This document shows, piece by piece, positions 59,809-64,000 of a stretch of 64,000 nt of DNA. Within the stretch, counting starts at the first letter, position 1. Each line of letters starts with the position of its first letter. The translations under genes were made by a program, and so were the position numbers. Source of the stretch: an uncultured Acetatifactor sp. (GTDB lineage Bacteria; Bacillota; Clostridia; Lachnospirales; Lachnospiraceae). The stretch is taken from the NCBI GenBank assembly GCA_949840935.1, contig CATKXX010000006.1:1-64000 (forward strand). Direction: 5' to 3'. The notes under the pieces are model-generated. The model searched no databases. It saw nothing but the letters and a program-made list of their open reading frames with translations, and had not been told where the DNA came from.

Positions 59809-62049
59809 ATGGACGACAGCAGGATCATAAAAACAGAATACTCGGAGGAGATGCAGAAATCCTTCATTGACTACGCCATGAGCGTTATCATTGCCAGGGC
59901 GCTGCCGGACGTCAGGGACGGGTTAAAGCCGGTACAGCGCAGGACGCTTTACGATATGCACGAGCTGGGCATCCGCTACGACAGGCCCTACCGAAAGAGC
60001 GCCCGTATCGTGGGTGACACCATGGGTAAATACCATCCCCACGGAGACAGCTCCATCTATGACGCCCTGGTGGTCATGAGCCAGGATTTCAAGAAGGAAA
60101 TGCCTCTCATCGACGGCCACGGCAACTTCGGCAATATCGAGGGGGACGGTGCCGCTGCCATGCGTTACACCGAGGCAAGACTTCAGAAGGTGACCCAGGA
60201 AGCCTTTCTGGGCGATTTGGACAAGGACGTGGTGGACTTCATGCCCAACTTCGACGAAACGGAGAAGGAGCCCACAGTGCTTCCGGTGAAAATCCCCAAT
60301 TTCCTGGTAAACGGTTCCGAGGGCATCGCGGTCGGCATGACCACCAGCACGCCGCCCCACAATCTGAACGAAGTCATAGACGCTGTCAAGGCTTATATGC
60401 TGGATGAAAATATCACCACAAAGGAGCTGATGCGCTACATAAAGGGCCCGGACTTCCCCACAGGGGGCATTGTCACCAACAAGGACGATCTGCTTTCTAT
60501 TTACGAAACAGGTACAGGCAAAATCAAAATCCGGGGAAAAGTAGAGTACGAGAAGATAAAGGGCGGTAAGACCAACGTGGTCATCACGGAAATCCCCTAC
60601 ACCATGATCGGCGCCAATATCGCCAAATTCCTGTCCGATGTGGCGGCGCTGGCGGAGACGAAGAAGACCCAGGATATCCTGGATATTTCCAACCAGTCCT
60701 CCAAGGAGGGCATCCGCATCGTGATCGAACTGCGCAGGGACGCCGACCCGGAAAACTTTGTGAACCTGCTGTACAAGAAGACAAGGCTGGAGGATACCTT
60801 CGGCGTCAACATGCTGGCCATCTACAACGGCAGGCCGGAGACCATGGGCCTGAGGGAAATCATCAAGGCAAATGTGGATTTCCAGTTTGAGATTGCCACC
60901 AGGAAATACACGAACCTCCTGGCGAAGGAGCTGGAGAAGAAGGAAATCCAGGAGGGCCTGATCAAGGCCTGCAACGTGATCGACCTGATCATAGAAATCC
61001 TGCGGGGCTCCAAAGACCGGGCCATGGCGAAGGCCTGCCTGGTAGAAGGGAAGATTGACGGGATCAAATTCAAATCCAAGGAATCCAAAATCATGGCCGC
61101 CCAGCTTATGTTCACGGAGAAACAGGCCAACGCCATCCTGGAAATGCGCCTGTACAAGCTTATCGGCCTGGAGATTGAGGCCCTGATCAGCGAACACGAG
61201 GACACCCTGGCAAATATCTACCGCTATGAGGATATCCTGGACCGCAGAGATTCCATGGCCCAGGTCATCATGAACGAGCTGGACGGGTATAAAAAGGAAT
61301 ACGGAAGAAAGCGCAGGACGTCCATTGAGAATGTGGAGGAGGCCGTCTACAGGGAAAAAGAAGTGGAGGAGACGGAAGTGATCTTTCTCATGGACCGCTT
61401 CGGCTATGCCAAGACAGTGGACATGGCGACCTACGAGAGAAACAGAGAGGCCGCCGACAACGAGAACAGATACGTTCTTACCTGCAAGAATACCGGAAGG
61501 GTCTGTCTCTTTACTAACACGGGACAGCTGCACACCATCAAGGTCATGGATCTGCCCTTTGGCAAATTCCGCGATAAAGGCACGCCCATAGACAATGTCA
61601 GCAATTTCAACTCGGAGAAGGAGGAGATTGTATACATTGCCAGCCAGACGGATCTGAACCTGCGCCAGCTGGTCTTTGTCACCGCCCAGTCCATGATGAA
61701 GATCGTGGACGGCGGGGAATTCGACGTGGCGAAGCGCACGGTGGCTGCTACAAAGCTTGCGGAGGGGGACAGCGTGGTCAGCGTCACTGCACTGTTGGAG
61801 CAGCGAAATATTATCCTGCAGACAAAAGAGGGCTATTTCCTGCGTTTCCTGATTGAAGAAATCCCCGAGAAGAAAAAGGGCGCTATCGGTGTCCGGGGCA
61901 TGAAGCTGGGGGCAAAGGACAGCGTGGAAGCCGTCTATTATACAAAAGTGATAGACAACAGAGAGATCATCTACAAAGAAAAGCACATTACACTGAACGA
62001 TTTAAAGCTTGCAAAACGCGATGGTAAGGGGACAAAGATCCGTGTATAA
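59809..62049 (+). CDS. Type II DNA topoisomerase subunit A (ParC-like)
   Basis: A 746-residue subunit. IARALPDVRDGLKPVQRR, the QRDR helix KYHPHGDSSIYDALV and the active-site tyrosine in AMRYTEARL are present. The C-terminal beta-pinwheel begins GYAKTVDMATYERNREAADN. At the place where gyrases carry the GyrA box (QRRGGKG-like) there is none, so DNA wrapping and supercoiling are not expected. Decatenation (topo IV-like) is more likely. The start is ATG 59809 behind GGAAAGG; an upstream in-frame reading from 59680 lies within the MITE-like element. Confidence 0.88.
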   Translation: MDDSRIIKTEYSEEMQKSFIDYAMSVIIARALPDVRDGLKPVQRRTLYDMHELGIRYDRPYRKSARIVGDTMGKYHPHGDSSIYDALVVMSQDFKKEMPLIDGHGNFGNIEGDGAAAMRYTEARLQKVTQEAFLGDLDKDVVDFMPNFDETEKEPTVLPVKIPNFLVNGSEGIAVGMTTSTPPHNLNEVIDAVKAYMLDENITTKELMRYIKGPDFPTGGIVTNKDDLLSIYETGTGKIKIRGKVEYEKIKGGKTNVVITEIPYTMIGANIAKFLSDVAALAETKKTQDILDISNQSSKEGIRIVIELRRDADPENFVNLLYKKTRLEDTFGVNMLAIYNGRPETMGLREIIKANVDFQFEIATRKYTNLLAKELEKKEIQEGLIKACNVIDLIIEILRGSKDRAMAKACLVEGKIDGIKFKSKESKIMAAQLMFTEKQANAILEMRLYKLIGLEIEALISEHEDTLANIYRYEDILDRRDSMAQVIMNELDGYKKEYGRKRRTSIENVEEAVYREKEVEETEVIFLMDRFGYAKTVDMATYERNREAADNENRYVLTCKNTGRVCLFTNTGQLHTIKVMDLPFGKFRDKGTPIDNVSNFNSEKEEIVYIASQTDLNLRQLVFVTAQSMMKIVDGGEFDVAKRTVAATKLAEGDSVVSVTALLEQRNIILQTKEGYFLRFLIEEIPEKKKGAIGVRGMKLGAKDSVEAVYYTKVIDNREIIYKEKHITLNDLKLAKRDGKGTKIRV

Positions 62050-62132
62050 GGAATGAAACGGCAATTTTTCCCACAAGTTTCATGCATTGTTGGAAATATA
62101 AGAAAAATCGTCCGATAAAGGAGAATGACAAT

Positions 62133-62690
62133 ATGAGAGTAATCGCAGGAACGGCCAGAAGCCTTCCCCTCAAAACCCCGGAGGGGCTGGACACCAGGCC
62201 CACCTCCGACCGGATCAAGGAAACCCTGTTTAATATGCTGCAGCCATATGTCCCCGGCTCCGTCTTTGTGGATCTGTTCAGCGGAAGCGGCGGGATTGGG
62301 ATCGAGGCGTTAAGCCGCGGTGCAGGAAAAGCATATTTTATAGATAATTCACAGAAAGCAATCTCCTGTATTCAGCAAAATCTGTCATTTACGAAAATGG
62401 AAGACCGTGCTATAGTATTAAAACAGGATGCTTTCAGTGCCCTGCCCGGAATCCGCGAGGAGAATGTGGACGTGATCTTTATGGATCCTCCCTACCGGGG
62501 CGGATATGAGAAGAATATTTTTGCCTTGCTGCGGGATATGCGCTGTGTCACAGAGGACACCCTGATCGTGGCGGAGGCCGCGCTGGATACAGATTTTTCC
62601 TGGCTCGGGGAGATGGGGTATACTGTGGAAAAGGAAAAGAAATACAAAACGAATAAACATATGTTTATCCGGAAAGCGTTAATAGACTGA
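62133..62690 (+). CDS. rsmD: 16S rRNA (guanine966-N2)-methyltransferase RsmD
   Basis: A 185-residue enzyme. MRVIAGTARSLPLKTPEG is the family start, motif I is VDLFSGSGGIGIEALSRG, and the catalytic loop is FMDPPYRGG. It methylates G966 of 16S rRNA. AAAGGAGAATGACAAT precedes the ATG at 62133. The rsmD-coaD order is common across Clostridia. Confidence 0.93.
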   Translation: MRVIAGTARSLPLKTPEGLDTRPTSDRIKETLFNMLQPYVPGSVFVDLFSGSGGIGIEALSRGAGKAYFIDNSQKAISCIQQNLSFTKMEDRAIVLKQDAFSALPGIREENVDVIFMDPPYRGGYEKNIFALLRDMRCVTEDTLIVAEAALDTDFSWLGEMGYTVEKEKKYKTNKHMFIRKALID

Positions 62691-62811
62691 CTGATAAGAC
62701 TTATGCTTCCGGTTTATCCCGCAGGCAGCCCGATATACAGATTCAGGCAGGTGTTTGATTCAGCGTCAGGTTAATGACATTTTAGCTCAAAAGGAAAGGA
62801 AAGGTTTTATT

Positions 62812-63300
62812 ATGAAAAGGGCAGTTTATCCCGGAAGCTTTGATCCGGTTACATATGGTCATCTGGATGTCATTAAGCGCGCTGCGGAGATTTTCGATGT
62901 CCTTATTGTCAGCGTTTTGAACAATAAGGTCAAGACACCGTTGTTTTCTGTGGAGGAACGTGTTAAGATATTGGAGGAGGCTACAAAAGATATCCCCAAT
63001 GTACAGGTAGACAGCTTCAGCGGGCTTCTGATCAACTATGCCGCTGAAAATAACCTTCATGTGGCTGTGAGAGGGCTGCGTGCCATCACTGACTTTGAGT
63101 ACGAGCTGCAGATTGCCCAGACAAACCGCCTGCTTTCCAAGGGCAGGCTGGATACCATGTTTTTGACGACCAGTCTGGAATATGCTTATCTCAGCTCCTC
63201 CAGCGTGAAGGAGATTGCCTGCTTTGGCGGCGATATCAGCCAGTGTGTCCCTGACTTCGTGGCTGATTTGATTTATGAGAAATATCAGATCAAAAGGTGA
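62812..63300 (+). CDS. coaD: Phosphopantetheine adenylyltransferase
   Basis: A 162-residue nucleotidyltransferase: [19 protein letters not shown] with the T/HxGH motif and [20 protein letters not shown] near the end. It makes dephospho-CoA from 4'-phosphopantetheine and ATP, the penultimate step of CoA synthesis. The start is ATG 62812 behind AAAGGAAAGG; a longer in-frame reading to 62755 lacks a site. Confidence 0.95.
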   Translation: MKRAVYPGSFDPVTYGHLDVIKRAAEIFDVLIVSVLNNKVKTPLFSVEERVKILEEATKDIPNVQVDSFSGLLINYAAENNLHVAVRGLRAITDFEYELQIAQTNRLLSKGRLDTMFLTTSLEYAYLSSSSVKEIACFGGDISQCVPDFVADLIYEKYQIKR

Positions 63301-63310
63301 GGAGAGTTGA

Positions 63311-63907
63311 ATGAGCAGCAGGATTGAACAATTAATTGATGAGCTGGAAGAATACATTGAAAGCTGTAAGCCCAAATTCATGTCCAATTCAGAGATCATT
63401 GTCAACAAAGATGAGATTGATGAGCTGTTGCGTGAGCTGAGGATGAAAACTCCTGATGAGATCAAGCGTTATCAGAAAATCATCAGCAACAAGGAGGCCA
63501 TATTAAACGATGCCAGGGCTAAGGCGGAAGCGTTGATCAATGAGACAAACATCAAGACGAATGAGCTGATCAGCGAGCATGAGATCATGCAGCAGGCCTA
63601 CGCGCAGGCCAATGAAGTAGTGTCCATGGCTTCCAAGCAGGCCCAGGATATACTGGACAAAGCAACAATAGAAGCAAATGAATTAAAAATGCAGGCTGCC
63701 AGATATACCGAGGAACAGCTGGCGGGGCTGGAGAATATCATCCTTTCCGCCATTCAGTCCGCCAGCGGCCATTATGAAAATCTGCTGGGCTCCCTGAACC
63801 AGTACAAGGATGTAATACAGGCCAACAGGCAGGCCCTGCAGCCCATGGATGACCTGGAGGATACTGTGGGCGCAGCCGGAAGCGGCAGCGGGATTGATTT
63901 GATTTAG
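63311..63907 (+). CDS. Coiled-coil protein, DivIVA/ATPase subunit b-like
   Basis: A 198-residue, mostly helical protein. The first 50 residues resemble a small dimerisation domain (RIEQLIDELEEYIESCKPKF). A long Ala-rich coiled coil follows (LNDARAKAEALINETNIKTN), similar to DivIVA or F0 subunit b tails, with no membrane segment. This gene commonly follows coaD in Lachnospiraceae and may act in division or envelope organisation. GAGGAGAGTT precedes the ATG. Confidence 0.65.
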   Translation: MSSRIEQLIDELEEYIESCKPKFMSNSEIIVNKDEIDELLRELRMKTPDEIKRYQKIISNKEAILNDARAKAEALINETNIKTNELISEHEIMQQAYAQANEVVSMASKQAQDILDKATIEANELKMQAARYTEEQLAGLENIILSAIQSASGHYENLLGSLNQYKDVIQANRQALQPMDDLEDTVGAAGSGSGIDLI

Positions 63908-63935
63908 TTTCGGCTAACTTCAGGAATGGAAAGTG

Positions 63936-63972
63936 AAGGACCGGTTTTCGCAAGGAAGCTGGTTCTTTCTTA
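63936..63972 (+). terminator. Probable terminator after the coaD operon
   Basis: A 9-bp stem with two G-U pairs (63936-63944 with 63959-63967) followed by TCTT. Confidence 0.4.
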
Positions 63973-64000
63973 AATACCATACTCCGGCGAAAATCCCCAT

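Noticed and set aside
59923..61986. 687-codon open frame antisense to the topoisomerase A gene
   Set aside because: It mirrors the sense codon pattern of a clearly conserved gene, has no binding site and no recognisable domain.

Overview
The window looks like a Lachnospiraceae (Clostridia, Bacillota) chromosome. Supporting signs are the sporulation gene gerW/ytfJ, an AGGAGG-type ribosome binding site before nearly every gene, backbone genes in a clostridial style (zapA, a U32 peptidase, ftsW/pbp, rpmB, the Asp23-fakA-recG-degV group, rsmD-coaD) and many small domain families typical of that group. No rRNA, tRNA or CRISPR array was recognised.

Bases 1-12,200 are accessory DNA, visibly AT-richer than the rest. 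At the left is part of an integrative mobilizable element: the start of a Tn916-type integrase, a divergent XRE repressor/excisionase control region with paired operators, a four-copy direct repeat, an oriT-like nested hairpin and a MobV relaxase. Small orphan genes follow. Next comes a defence-like block: two intact paralogues built from tandem RNA polymerase alpha-CTD-like repeats, the two ends of a third, broken paralogue whose middle is replaced by a DUF3883 nuclease-like gene, and a fusion protein made of an FtsK gamma domain, an ATPase-dead FtsK motor and an Mrr endonuclease.

Bases 12,300-27,850 hold two homologous pairs of ABC half-transporters. Between them sits an AT-rich two-gene module: an AAA/ABC-type ATPase frame-broken at a T7 run, and a 606-residue protein with a PD-(D/E)XK-like motif. 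A run of immunity-like genes follows (two SUKH/SMI1-like, one DUF4274, two unrecognised), with a small methyltransferase and no toxin gene.

From 27,870 to the end the window is mostly backbone: leuCD, a MATE exporter, ruvAB, zapA, the U32 peptidase, ftsW and an overlapping penicillin-binding protein, NUDIX, DUF2953, gerW, a coiled-coil J-domain protein, rpmB, Asp23, fakA, recG and degV. A more variable stretch (48.7-55.8 kb) has an AAA/PD-(D/E)XK orphan, a MerR-methyltransferase fusion beside a related stand-alone methyltransferase, an Rpn fragment, a HAD phosphatase and a DEDD exonuclease. Finally there is a split type II topoisomerase pair (the A subunit lacks a GyrA box, so it is topo IV-like) enclosing a P-loop kinase, an AviRa-like methyltransferase, a NUDIX gene and a 124-bp MITE-like element, then rsmD, coaD and a coiled-coil gene.

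The best candidates for an undescribed system are the FtsK-Mrr fusion, the ATPase plus nuclease-like pair between duplicated transporters, and the alpha-CTD repeat genes interrupted by the DUF3883 gene. All functional statements come from reading motifs; no search was run.
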